A stretch of DNA of 25,383 bases from JAVBRU01 sp031547595 (GTDB lineage Bacteria > Bacillota > Clostridia > Christensenellales > Aristaeellaceae), in NCBI GenBank assembly GCA_031547595.1, contig JAVBRU010000089.1, positions 1 through 25,383 on the forward strand, given 5' to 3'. Shown here piece after piece: positions 13,127 through 20,810 of the stretch. Under the pieces are notes generated by a model. That model ran no database searches. It was not told the origin of the DNA and saw nothing but the letters and a program-made list of their open reading frames with translations. Position numbers and translations under genes: made by a program. Position 1 is the first letter of the stretch. Each line of letters starts with the position of its first letter.

Positions 13127-13381
13127 ATGCATGCATGGACGTTTGCGCCGCCGGAGGTGCGAAGGGATATTCCGCGCGTGGTGCTTTGCGGGCGCGAGGA
13201 GGTGCTGGTAGAGCAGCACGAGGGGCTTTTTTCGTACGAAACCAGGTGCATCCGTGCACGCACCAAGAGCGGGCTGCTCACCGTGACCGGCGAGGGCTTG
13301 ATTATCGCGCACTTTGGCGCGCAGGATATGCTGATACGGGGCACCATCACCGCAGTGCAGATTGGCGATGAGACGATATGA
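13127..13381 (+). CDS. yqfC: Sporulation protein YqfC (YabP/YqfC family)
   Basis: An 84-residue protein of the YabP/YqfC family, small mother-cell sporulation proteins. The beta-rich body includes PRVVLCGREEVLVEQHEGLF and the family pattern LTVTGEGLIIAHFGAQDMLIRGTI near the end (given here as its general extent, residues about 49-72). ATG 13127 is chosen because GGAGGG (13115-13120) is 6 bases upstream; it abuts ATG 13121 directly. The stop overlaps the yqfD start (ATGA at 13378), so the two are translationally coupled. It heads the conserved yqfC-yqfD-phoH-yqfF-ybeY-cdd-era block. Confidence 0.85.
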   Translation: MHAWTFAPPEVRRDIPRVVLCGREEVLVEQHEGLFSYETRCIRARTKSGLLTVTGEGLIIAHFGAQDMLIRGTITAVQIGDETI

Positions 13382-14523
13382 AGGGAATGCTGTGGACACG
13401 CTGCCTGATTGAGGGGCGCAATGCGGAGAAGCTGCTGAATGTGTTTCGCGAGGAAGGCATCACCCTTCGGCGGGTGCACCGCACAGAGCAGCGCTCTATT
13501 GATTGCGTGTGCGACCGTGCGGATTTTGAGCGGTTGGCCGAGATCGCGGGGGGCAAGGGCTTTGCCGTTAAACAGCTGCCTGCCTTTGGGGCCAGAAAAA
13601 CCCTGCAGGGCCTCAGGCGGCGCAAGGGCCTGCTGGTGGGCCTCATGGTATTTGCCGCACTGCTTTTCACCTCCATGCGTTTTGTGTGGGTGGTGCGCAT
13701 TGAGGATGCGGGTATGTATGTGGGGGAGGTACGCAGTTTCCTGCTGGAAAAGGACATCAAAGTGGGGATGATGCGCAGCAAAGTGGATGTGATCGCCCTC
13801 AAAGAGGCGCTGGAATGGCGTTTGCCCAAGGTTGCGTGGGTGCAAGTGGAGCAGCGTGGGGTGGAGGTGGTGGTGCGCTGGGTGGAGGGCGTGGAAACGC
13901 CGGATGTGATCACGCCCGGTGGGGAAGGCGATGTGGTGGCAGATCGAGACGGCATACTGGTGCGGCTGACCACCTACGCAGGCACACCGGTGGCTAAGGC
14001 GGGCGATCTTATCAAAAAAGGCCAAGTGCTTATCAAGGGCGAGGAGCGCAGCAAGGAGGGCGAGCTTGTGCCCGTTAAAGCGCGGGGCGAGGCCATCGCC
14101 AGGGTATGGCTGTCCACGAAGGTGGAGCTGCCGCTGATGGAAACCGTATCTGTGCCAACGGGCAATACCGCGCTTCGGCGTATGCTGGTGACACCGGTAT
14201 ACACCCTCTATCTTGACGCGGAGCCCATGTTTTTGACATCGGACTGCGATGTGCGCATCACTACCGTGGGCGGCGTATGGTTGCCCATCACCTACCGCGA
14301 GGAATGGTATGAAGAGGTGGCAATTGAGACACAGCAGCGGGATATAGAGCAGGTGAAGCAGGAAGCGGCGAAGGCGGCAGGCGCGCAATTGGCCGAAAAA
14401 ACTTTCCTGAATCAGGATTTAGTTGACAAATGGATAGATTTTAGTATGATAGATGGGGATACTATTTGCGCGACGGCCACGGCGGAAATGCTGCGGGATA
14501 TCGCGCGGTTTGTGAAAAGGTAG
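13378..14523 (+). CDS. yqfD: Sporulation protein YqfD
   Basis: A 381-residue sporulation membrane protein, required at stage IV in Bacillus. It has an N-terminal cytoplasmic domain (about 1-80), one transmembrane segment (about 85-105, LLVGLMVFAALLFTSMRF) after a basic RRRK stop, and a large extracytoplasmic domain with beta-rich repeats (LPKVAWVQVEQRGVEVVVRW; PVKARGEAIARVW). Length is close to the Bacillus protein (about 398). Start ATG 13378 overlaps the yqfC stop by 4 bases. It is followed 16 bases later by phoH. Confidence 0.92.
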   Translation: MKGMLWTRCLIEGRNAEKLLNVFREEGITLRRVHRTEQRSIDCVCDRADFERLAEIAGGKGFAVKQLPAFGARKTLQGLRRRKGLLVGLMVFAALLFTSMRFVWVVRIEDAGMYVGEVRSFLLEKDIKVGMMRSKVDVIALKEALEWRLPKVAWVQVEQRGVEVVVRWVEGVETPDVITPGGEGDVVADRDGILVRLTTYAGTPVAKAGDLIKKGQVLIKGEERSKEGELVPVKARGEAIARVWLSTKVELPLMETVSVPTGNTALRRMLVTPVYTLYLDAEPMFLTSDCDVRITTVGGVWLPITYREEWYEEVAIETQQRDIEQVKQEAAKAAGAQLAEKTFLNQDLVDKWIDFSMIDGDTICATATAEMLRDIARFVKR

Positions 14524-14539
14524 TCTATAATCAAAGGAG

Positions 14540-15520
14540 ATGCTGCATTCGTTGCTGTTATCGCTGGACCATACTGACCTGTATGTAACACTGTTTGGCA
14601 TGAACGACCGCAATATGGCGGTGCTGGAGCAAGAGCTGAATGTGACGGTTTCCCTGCGCGGGAACGAGCTTGTGATCACCGGCGACGCCGCAGTTGCTGC
14701 CTTGGCAGAGCGTGTGATTGGCAAGCTGCTGATGCTGATCAAGCGCGGCGAGGCGGTGGATGCCGTGCGCATCCGCTATGCCGTGGCGCTGGCGCGGGAA
14801 GGCAAGCTGGACGAAATTGACGATATTTTGAGCGATGTGGTGGCCTTCACCCATCGTGGCAAGCCCATCAAATGCAAAACGCTGGGGCAGCGCGCCTATA
14901 TCACGCTGGCGAAGGACAACCCCATGACCTTTGCCGTGGGCCCGGCGGGCACGGGCAAAACCTATCTGGCCATGGCGCTGGCGGTGGCCGCCCTCAAAAA
15001 CAAAGAGGTAGAACGCCTGGTGCTGACGCGTCCTGCGGTGGAGGCGGGCGAGAAGCTGGGCTTTTTGCCCGGCGATATGACGCAGAAGGTAGACCCCTAC
15101 TTGCGTCCTTTGTATGATGCGCTGTATGAGCTGATGGGCGTGGACGCGTATCAGCGCCTGACAGAGCGCGGCGCACTGGAGGTCGCCCCGCTGGCGTTCA
15201 TGCGTGGGCGCACATTGAACGACTCCTTTATTATCCTGGACGAGGCACAAAACACCACGTCCGAGCAAATGAAGATGTTCCTCACGCGTTTTGGCCAGGG
15301 TTCCCGCTGCATTGTGACGGGGGATATTACGCAGATTGACCTGCCCCGCGGCCGCACTTCTGGCCTGGTGGAAGCGCTGCAGGTGCTAAAGAATGTGAGC
15401 GGCGTGGGGATTTCTTACCTCACCGCGCAGGATGTGGTGCGCCATGACCTGGTGCAGCGCATTGTGCGGGCGTACAGCGATTATGCCACCCAGCAGGAAG
15501 CGCCGATGCAGAAGGAGTGA
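14540..15520 (+). CDS. PhoH-family ATPase
   Basis: A cytoplasmic P-loop ATPase of the PhoH/YlaK/YbeZ kind; YbeZ partners with the RNase YbeY in E. coli, and phoH-ybeY neighbourhood is conserved. The 326-residue product has Walker A GPAGTGKT (134-141), LTRPAVEAGEKLGFLPGDM (about 162-180), Walker B ILDEAQN (232-238) and a sensor segment IVTGDITQIDLP, plus an N-terminal KH-like region. The start is uncertain: ATG 14540 touches the AAAGGAG site (14533-14539), while TTG 14552 has a 12-base spacing. Homology begins around LFG (residue 18), so either could be right. Confidence 0.92.
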   Translation: MLHSLLLSLDHTDLYVTLFGMNDRNMAVLEQELNVTVSLRGNELVITGDAAVAALAERVIGKLLMLIKRGEAVDAVRIRYAVALAREGKLDEIDDILSDVVAFTHRGKPIKCKTLGQRAYITLAKDNPMTFAVGPAGTGKTYLAMALAVAALKNKEVERLVLTRPAVEAGEKLGFLPGDMTQKVDPYLRPLYDALYELMGVDAYQRLTERGALEVAPLAFMRGRTLNDSFIILDEAQNTTSEQMKMFLTRFGQGSRCIVTGDITQIDLPRGRTSGLVEALQVLKNVSGVGISYLTAQDVVRHDLVQRIVRAYSDYATQQEAPMQKE

Positions 15521-15525
15521 AGCCT

Positions 15526-17979
15526 GTGACGCCCAAAGCAAAAAGAAGGCAACCGGTGACCGGCAAGTTATTTCGGCGCTTTGCCGATTATGTGCATACG
15601 GCGGAGGCGCTGCGGCTGCTGATCTGCGCTGTCACTACGCTTGTGATGATGGCGCTGTTTGTGCTGGCTATTGCGCCGGTGCGCTATGAGCTGCGCGCGG
15701 GCATGGTGCCCACCAACACCATCGCGGCCACCAAGGATGTGGTGGACGAGATTGAGACCGAAAAGCGCCGCATGACGGCAGCCGCTGCTGTCACCCCCAT
15801 CTATGTCGCGCAGGAAGGCGCCAACGAAGCAATACTTGATCATTTCGAGCAGGTATTCGGGCAGGTGCGCGCCGTGCGCCAGTATGGCGATACACTGCCG
15901 GATATATCTGCCACGCGTATTTTCAACCGGGAAGAACTGGACTATGCCCATGGCATGCTCACGTATGTTATTCTTCGCGACTATCAGATGACCACACTGC
16001 TGCGCACCACCGCGGAGGCGCTGGAGGATGTGTATGTCAATCTATCGGCTGCCATCAAAAACCAGCTGATGAGCCCCGTTATCCAAGGCCAGGAAAACAC
16101 TGCCATCGACAATATCCAAAAAGCTGTAGGGTATCGCCTGAGCACTGATTTATTGCAAAACGTGGTTCAGCCCATCCTGGCGGTGTGCATCAAGCCCAAC
16201 CGCGTTATAGACCAGGAAGCCACCGCCGCCGCGCGCGAGGAAGCGCGAAAAACCGTGGAAGACGTGGTGTATAAGCAGGGCCAGAATATCGTGGTGAAGG
16301 GCGAGGGGCGCATCACCATCAGTCAGCTGAGCATGCTGCGCAGCCTGGGGCTGCTCAGCGACGGCGATGTGGACTGGACGATGTATCTGGGCGGCTCGCT
16401 GCTGGTGCTGGCGCTGATGTCGATATTGTTTGCGCTGCTGCGCCGTACGGGCTCTGTGGTGATTCACAACACCGGCAATCTGTTGCTATTGTGCATTGTG
16501 CTTGTTCTCACCCTTGGCGTCAGCATTCTGGCGCGCATGGTCAACATTTATGCAACGCCGCTCATACTGTGTGCAATGCTGCTGACCGCCATGCTGGGCG
16601 TGCGCCTGGGCATTGTGTGCAATATGTTTATGGCGGTGCTGGTGGCGTCTCTGGCTGCAGGCAGCAGCGCTGCTTATGGCGAGCAGGCTATTTTGGTCAC
16701 CGTCACATCCTTTGCAGCGGGCACGGTGGCATCGCTCATACTGTCCAGCAAGCCCACCCGTATCCGCGCGCTGCTGGCGGGCGTGGTGGCGGCAGGCGTG
16801 GCATTCCTCATCAATCTTTTCTATGGGCTGATGACTGCCAACGAGCTTTCCGGTGCGCTGACTCACGGCGGGTGGGCGGCCGGCGGCACCATGCTGGCGG
16901 TGCTATTGTGCATGGCCATTCAGCCGCTGCTAGAGATCGTGTTCAACCTGCCCACCAACATGAAATTGATGGAGCTGAGCAACCCCAACCAGCCGCTGAT
17001 GCGGCGGCTGCTGCTCGAAGCGCCGGGCACCTATCACCACAGCATCATTGTGGCCAACCTGGCCGAGGCCGCTGCCGAAGCGGTGGGTGCCAATCCGCTG
17101 CTCGCCCGCGTGGGCGCATATTATCACGATATTGGCAAGCTGAAGCGTCCGCTTTATTTTAAGGAAAACCAAATGGCGGAAGAGAACGCGCACGATCATA
17201 CCGATCCGCAGGTGTCGGTCGCCATTTTGACCGCGCACACCCGCGATGGCATTGCGCTGGCGCGGCAGTACCGCCTGCCGCAAGCTGTGATTGACATCAT
17301 TGCGCAGCACCATGGCGATACGCCTGTGATGTTCTTCTATCATAAGGCGCTGCAACTGGCAAACGGCAAGCCGGTGGATATCGATGCCTTCCGCTATGAC
17401 GGACAGCCGCCGGATACCAAGGAAAGCGCGATTGTGCTGCTGTGCGATACCATTGAGGCCGCCGTGCGCAGCCTCAAGACCACTACGCCCGAGAACATCG
17501 AAGAATTTGTGATCAAGCTGGTGCGCGGCAAGCTGCAGGACGGCCAATTGAGCAACTGCCCGCTGACCCTCAAGGACATTGACGGCCTGTGCACTGCGTG
17601 CACCACCGTGCTGGCTGGGGTGTTTCACGAGCGGATTGAGTATCCCGATGTGGATAAAAAGCAGCAATATGTGCATTTTTCGCAAAGCAGCACCGAAACG
17701 CCCAAAATGATGGTGAGCGATCCTGCGCCGGAGCGCGTGCCCACCGTGCAGCCCGTGCACGAGCCCGACCCCAACCTGGTGGTGACGCCGGAGCCCTTGG
17801 CCGAAGCTATGCCGGTAGTGACCCCGCCGCCCGCGATGGGGCCGGTGGCGATTGAGGAGCTGATCACCCTGGAGCCGCTGGTGCCGCAAGAACAAAAAAC
17901 GGAAGAACCGCCGCCGGAAGAATCTGCGGAAGAAGAACCCAAGAAAGAAGAATCTGATGAAGAACCTGCTGGAGATTGA
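15526..17979 (+). CDS. yqfF: YqfF/PgpH-type 7TM-HD cyclic-di-AMP phosphodiesterase
   Basis: Members of the 7TMR-HDED plus HD family; Listeria PgpH degrades c-di-AMP. The 817-residue product has a first membrane helix (about 30-52), an extracellular domain (about 55-280), a cluster of membrane helices (about 285-480) and an HD domain. GTYHHSIIV lies just before the HD motif, and H534-D535-I-G reads YYHDIGKLKRPLYF. After the HD domain, which ends near residue 715, comes a tail of about 100 residues rich in Pro, Glu and Thr, ending EESDEEPAGD and unlike the short C-termini I know. GTG 15526 is preferred: AAGGAG (15512-15517) is 8 bases away. GTG 15517 overlaps that site. The end overlaps the ybeY start by 23 bases. 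Confidence 0.9.
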   Translation: MTPKAKRRQPVTGKLFRRFADYVHTAEALRLLICAVTTLVMMALFVLAIAPVRYELRAGMVPTNTIAATKDVVDEIETEKRRMTAAAAVTPIYVAQEGANEAILDHFEQVFGQVRAVRQYGDTLPDISATRIFNREELDYAHGMLTYVILRDYQMTTLLRTTAEALEDVYVNLSAAIKNQLMSPVIQGQENTAIDNIQKAVGYRLSTDLLQNVVQPILAVCIKPNRVIDQEATAAAREEARKTVEDVVYKQGQNIVVKGEGRITISQLSMLRSLGLLSDGDVDWTMYLGGSLLVLALMSILFALLRRTGSVVIHNTGNLLLLCIVLVLTLGVSILARMVNIYATPLILCAMLLTAMLGVRLGIVCNMFMAVLVASLAAGSSAAYGEQAILVTVTSFAAGTVASLILSSKPTRIRALLAGVVAAGVAFLINLFYGLMTANELSGALTHGGWAAGGTMLAVLLCMAIQPLLEIVFNLPTNMKLMELSNPNQPLMRRLLLEAPGTYHHSIIVANLAEAAAEAVGANPLLARVGAYYHDIGKLKRPLYFKENQMAEENAHDHTDPQVSVAILTAHTRDGIALARQYRLPQAVIDIIAQHHGDTPVMFFYHKALQLANGKPVDIDAFRYDGQPPDTKESAIVLLCDTIEAAVRSLKTTTPENIEEFVIKLVRGKLQDGQLSNCPLTLKDIDGLCTACTTVLAGVFHERIEYPDVDKKQQYVHFSQSSTETPKMMVSDPAPERVPTVQPVHEPDPNLVVTPEPLAEAMPVVTPPPAMGPVAIEELITLEPLVPQEQKTEEPPPEESAEEEPKKEESDEEPAGD

Positions 17980-18838
17980 ACAGCGCATCCCCGTGCCGCC
18001 GGGCGTTGAAGAAAAAATGCAGCATGTGGCGGCTTGTTGCCTCATCGCGGAGGGCGTCGCATTGCCTGTCACCGTGCAGGTGATCCTGCTGAACGACGAG
18101 GAAATCCGCGCCGCCAACCTCGAATACCGGGGGATCGACCGAGCGACTGATGTATTGAGTTTTCCCACGGTGCGCTACCCCAAAGGGCAGACGGCGCGGC
18201 AGGCCGAAAAGCAGCTGCGCAAAGAATGGGATGCGCAGCTTCGGGCGTGCTTTCTGGGCGATATATTGATTTCTCTGCCCCATGCCGCTATGCAGGCGGA
18301 GGAATATGGCCATAGCCTGGAGCGGGAGCTGATGTACCTGCTCACGCACGGGCTGTTTCACCTGATGGGGTATGACCACCTGGAACCTGATGATAAGAGG
18401 AGTATGCGCACGATGGAAGAAAAGGCATTGAACGCGGCCGGGCTGGCACGCGTGACGGATGACGAGCTGGTGGTGCTGGCCAAGCAGGCCATGGCGTTTG
18501 CGCATGTGCCGTACTCGCATTTCAAAGTGGGCGCGTGCCTGCTGGCTGCGGATGGGCGCGTGTTTACCGGATGTAATATCGAAAACGCATCTTATGGCGT
18601 CACCAACTGTGCCGAGCGCACCGCGCTGTACAAGGCAGTCAGCGAGGGCGTGAAAGAATTTGTCGCTGTTGCGGTGGTGGCAGAGCAGAAGATCGCCTGG
18701 CCATGCGGTATTTGCCGCCAGGCGCTGTATGAGTTCGCGCCGGGGCTGCGCGTGATTGTCGCCTGCGGCGAGGAGCGCGACGAGGCCCTGCTGGCCCAGC
18801 TTTTGCCCCACGGATTTCGTTTACAAGAAGAACTTTAA
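17957..18838 (+). CDS. YbeY endoribonuclease fused to cytidine deaminase
   Basis: A single 293-residue reading frame joins two enzymes. Residues 1-160 are YbeY, the zinc RNase for 16S rRNA 3' maturation and ribosome quality control, with ATDVLSFP (63-70), GDILIS (101-106) and H131-G-L-F-H135-x5-H141. Residues about 165-293 are a homotetrameric-type cytidine deaminase, with GCNIENASYG (205-214), the zinc/catalytic C218-A219-E220 and PCGICRQ (249-255, C250 and C253). All catalytic residues are present in both halves and there is almost no linker. In most Firmicutes ybeY, dgkA and cdd are separate genes before era; here dgkA is absent. ATG 17957 lies within the end of yqfF and has only a purine-rich AAGAAAGAAG upstream, so translation is probably coupled. 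Confidence 0.9.
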   Translation: MKNLLEIEQRIPVPPGVEEKMQHVAACCLIAEGVALPVTVQVILLNDEEIRAANLEYRGIDRATDVLSFPTVRYPKGQTARQAEKQLRKEWDAQLRACFLGDILISLPHAAMQAEEYGHSLERELMYLLTHGLFHLMGYDHLEPDDKRSMRTMEEKALNAAGLARVTDDELVVLAKQAMAFAHVPYSHFKVGACLLAADGRVFTGCNIENASYGVTNCAERTALYKAVSEGVKEFVAVAVVAEQKIAWPCGICRQALYEFAPGLRVIVACGEERDEALLAQLLPHGFRLQEEL

Positions 18839-18858
18839 TAGTAGAAGGGAATTATCCG

Positions 18859-19758
18859 ATGTCTGAAACAAAAGCGTTCCGTTCGGGCTTTGTGGCCATT
18901 GTGGGCCGCCCGAATGTGGGCAAATCTACCTTGATGAACACCCTGGTGGGCGAGAAAGTGGCCATCGTGTCCAACCTGCCCCAGACCACCCGCAACCGCA
19001 TCATGGGCGTACTGGGCGATGAAAACAGCCAGATGGTGTTTGTGGATACCCCCGGCATGCACACGCCGCGCACCAAGCTTGGCGAATACATGGTCAGATC
19101 CATTCAGGATGCCATGGACGGCATGGACGCCATGCTGGTGCTGGTGGATGTAACCGCCATCGGCCCCAACGACCGCCGCATTGTTGCGGATATGGCGCAA
19201 AAGCGCGTGCGCAAAATCCTGCTGCTCAACAAGATCGACCTGGTGGAGCCGTCCTCGCTGCTGCGGCTGATTGACGAGTTTTCGGCTGCGGGCTATGATG
19301 CGATCATGCCCATCAGTGCACGTACCGGCGATGGCATTGAAGAGCTCAAGGCTCAGCTACGCGCCAATCTGCCCGTTGGCCCCAAGTATTTCCCCGACGA
19401 TATGCTGACCGACCAGCCCGAGCGCGACATCTGTGCCGAGCTGATCCGCGAAAAGGCGCTGCGCAATCTGCGTGAGGAAGTGCCCCACGGCATTGGCGTG
19501 GAGATGATGGCCTTCAAAAAACTGAGCGATAAGCTGATAGAAATCGATGCGACGCTATACTGCGAGAAGGATTCGCACAAGGGTATCATCATCGGCAAGA
19601 AAGGCAGCATGCTGCAAAAGATCGGCAGCGAGGCGCGTGTCGATATCGAGGCGCTGCTGGGCACGCATGTCAACCTGCAATTATGGGTGAAGGTGTGCCC
19701 TGATTGGCGCAACTCCATTGAAGACCTTCGAACCCTGGGCTATGTGCCCAATAAGTGA
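18859..19758 (+). CDS. era: GTPase Era
   Basis: An essential GTPase that binds the 3' end of 16S rRNA during 30S assembly, working with YbeY. The 299-residue product has G1 GRPNVGKS (about residues 16-23), G3 DTPG (about 64-67), G4 NKID and G5-like SAR, followed by a C-terminal KH domain with KGIIIGKKGSMLQKIG and a final LGYV segment. The start is ATG 18859 with AAGGGA upstream. It follows the ybeY-cdd gene by 20 bases; its stop overlaps the next gene (TGATG). Confidence 0.97.
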   Translation: MSETKAFRSGFVAIVGRPNVGKSTLMNTLVGEKVAIVSNLPQTTRNRIMGVLGDENSQMVFVDTPGMHTPRTKLGEYMVRSIQDAMDGMDAMLVLVDVTAIGPNDRRIVADMAQKRVRKILLLNKIDLVEPSSLLRLIDEFSAAGYDAIMPISARTGDGIEELKAQLRANLPVGPKYFPDDMLTDQPERDICAELIREKALRNLREEVPHGIGVEMMAFKKLSDKLIEIDATLYCEKDSHKGIIIGKKGSMLQKIGSEARVDIEALLGTHVNLQLWVKVCPDWRNSIEDLRTLGYVPNK

Positions 19759-20600
19759 TGGACAAGTTTGCAGCTGTTTCTGACGCGCTGATCTGCCCGC
19801 TGTGCCATAGGCCGCTTCGGCCGGAGGGCAACAGCCTGCGTTGCGCAAAAAAGCACTGCTTTGACGTATCTCAAAAGGGATACGTCAATTTTGCGCCGGG
19901 AAAAGGTACCGATAAATATTCCAAAACGCTGTTTGAGAGCCGCCGCGCGGTGTTCGAGGATGGCTTTTATCAGGACGTGGTGCAGGCGATGCTGAACATC
20001 ATCCTGCGCCGGACCGCGCACAAGGAGGCACTGCGTATCCTCGACGCCGGCTGCGGTGAGGGCTATTATGCCCGGTATATTGCAGCCGCCATGCCGCGAA
20101 AAGCGCAGGTGCTGGCATTTGATCTGTCCAAGGATGCCATTGCCCTGGCCGCGCGAGGGGGCAATGCAGTCGGCTGGCTGGTGGCGGATTTGACCAACAT
20201 CCCCGTCAAAAATGTGAGCATGGATGTGCTACTGGATGTGTTTACTCCCGCCAATTATGCGGAGTTTGCCCGTGCTCTGAGACCCGACGGCCTGCTCATC
20301 AAGGCCATCCCCGGCCCCAATTATCTGGCGCAGCTGCGGAATGCCGCGGGCAATCAGCTGCGTGCGCAGAGCCATGATAACGCGTCGGTCGTCGCCTATT
20401 TTGAGGAGCATTTTACGCTGCTGCAGCGCCAGCGCGTCACAGCCACACGCCCGGTGACGGCGGCGCAGCTGGCCGCCTTTGCCGCCATGACGCCGATGCT
20501 CTTTGGCGTGGACGCGGCGCAGCTGGATTTGAGCGCTGTGGCCGATATGACGGTGGATGTGGAGCTGCTGGTGGGGAAACGAAGAGGAAAAGTACGCTGA
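19758..20600 (+). CDS. RlmA-like 23S rRNA guanine-N1 methyltransferase
   Basis: A 280-residue SAM-dependent methyltransferase with an N-terminal zinc finger (CPLCHRPL then LRCAKKHCFD, residues about 13-38) and the family's KGYVNF. SAM motif I is ILDAGCGEGYYARY, and later VADLTNIPVKNVSMDVLLD. The architecture is that of RlmA(I)/RlmA(II), which methylate G745 or G748 of 23S rRNA and affect macrolide sensitivity. Which of the two cannot be told. ATG 19758 overlaps the era stop. In most related genomes recO follows era, so this placement is less usual. The stop lies inside the first hairpin of the downstream repeat. Confidence 0.85.
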   Translation: MDKFAAVSDALICPLCHRPLRPEGNSLRCAKKHCFDVSQKGYVNFAPGKGTDKYSKTLFESRRAVFEDGFYQDVVQAMLNIILRRTAHKEALRILDAGCGEGYYARYIAAAMPRKAQVLAFDLSKDAIALAARGGNAVGWLVADLTNIPVKNVSMDVLLDVFTPANYAEFARALRPDGLLIKAIPGPNYLAQLRNAAGNQLRAQSHDNASVVAYFEEHFTLLQRQRVTATRPVTAAQLAAFAAMTPMLFGVDAAQLDLSAVADMTVDVELLVGKRRGKVR

Positions 20601-20660
20601 GGGCTACTCGCCCTCAGACTCCTCGGCAGGGATCAGTGATCCCGGCACCCCCATTTTTGT
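20597..20660 (+). repeat. GC-rich intergenic repeat, short copy, overlapping the rlmA-like stop
   Basis: Hairpin CTGAGGGC/GCCCTCAG (20597-20604/20610-20617, loop TACTC) is followed by GGGATC/GATCCC (20629-20634/20638-20643, loop AGT) and GGCACCCCCATTTTTGT. Both ends are homologous to the reverse complement of 4382-4570, including GGGCTACTCGCCC, CTCGGCAGGGA and CACCCCCATTT. The GC hairpin plus following T-rich stretch could also act as terminator for the yqfC-rlmA operon. Confidence 0.6.
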
Positions 20661-20691
20661 ATTATTAAGGGACAGTTGTGTGAGGCCTGTA

Positions 20692-20718
20692 GGCGCAAGG
20701 ATTTACATCCTCTGCGCC
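20692..20718 (+). other. Strong hairpin between rlmA-like gene and ychF promoter
   Basis: GGCGCA (20692-20697) and AGGAT (20698-20702) pair with ATCCT (20707-20711) and TGCGCC (20713-20718), with a single C bulge and the loop TTAC. No T run follows. It lies upstream of the ychF promoter, so it is not part of the ychF transcript. It could be the 3' end structure of the upstream transcript, or a fragment of a repeat. Nothing else was seen in 20661-20737. Confidence 0.45.
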
Positions 20719-20737
20719 CGTGCGGCGCTCGCTGCTG

Positions 20738-20766
20738 TTGCAATACCACAAAAAAAGGGGTATAAT
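20738..20766 (+). promoter_or_regulatory. Sigma-A promoter of ychF
   Basis: TTGCAA (20738-20743), 17 bases including an A7 tract, then a perfect TATAAT (20761-20766), 44 bases before the ychF ATG. Confidence 0.8.
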
Positions 20767-20810
20767 AGACCTGATTGTGGTACATTATGACATGGAGAGG
20801 GACTGAACCA

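Noticed and set aside
12988..14388. Extension of the minus-strand zinc-ribbon frame to 585 codons
   Set aside because: The extra part is antisense to yqfC and yqfD; a good ribosome site and promoter support the short 118-residue gene.
16930..18168. A 412-codon minus-strand frame across yqfF and ybeY
   Set aside because: It is antisense to two clearly conserved genes, and its Arg/Phe-rich run is the complement of the acidic tail of YqfF.
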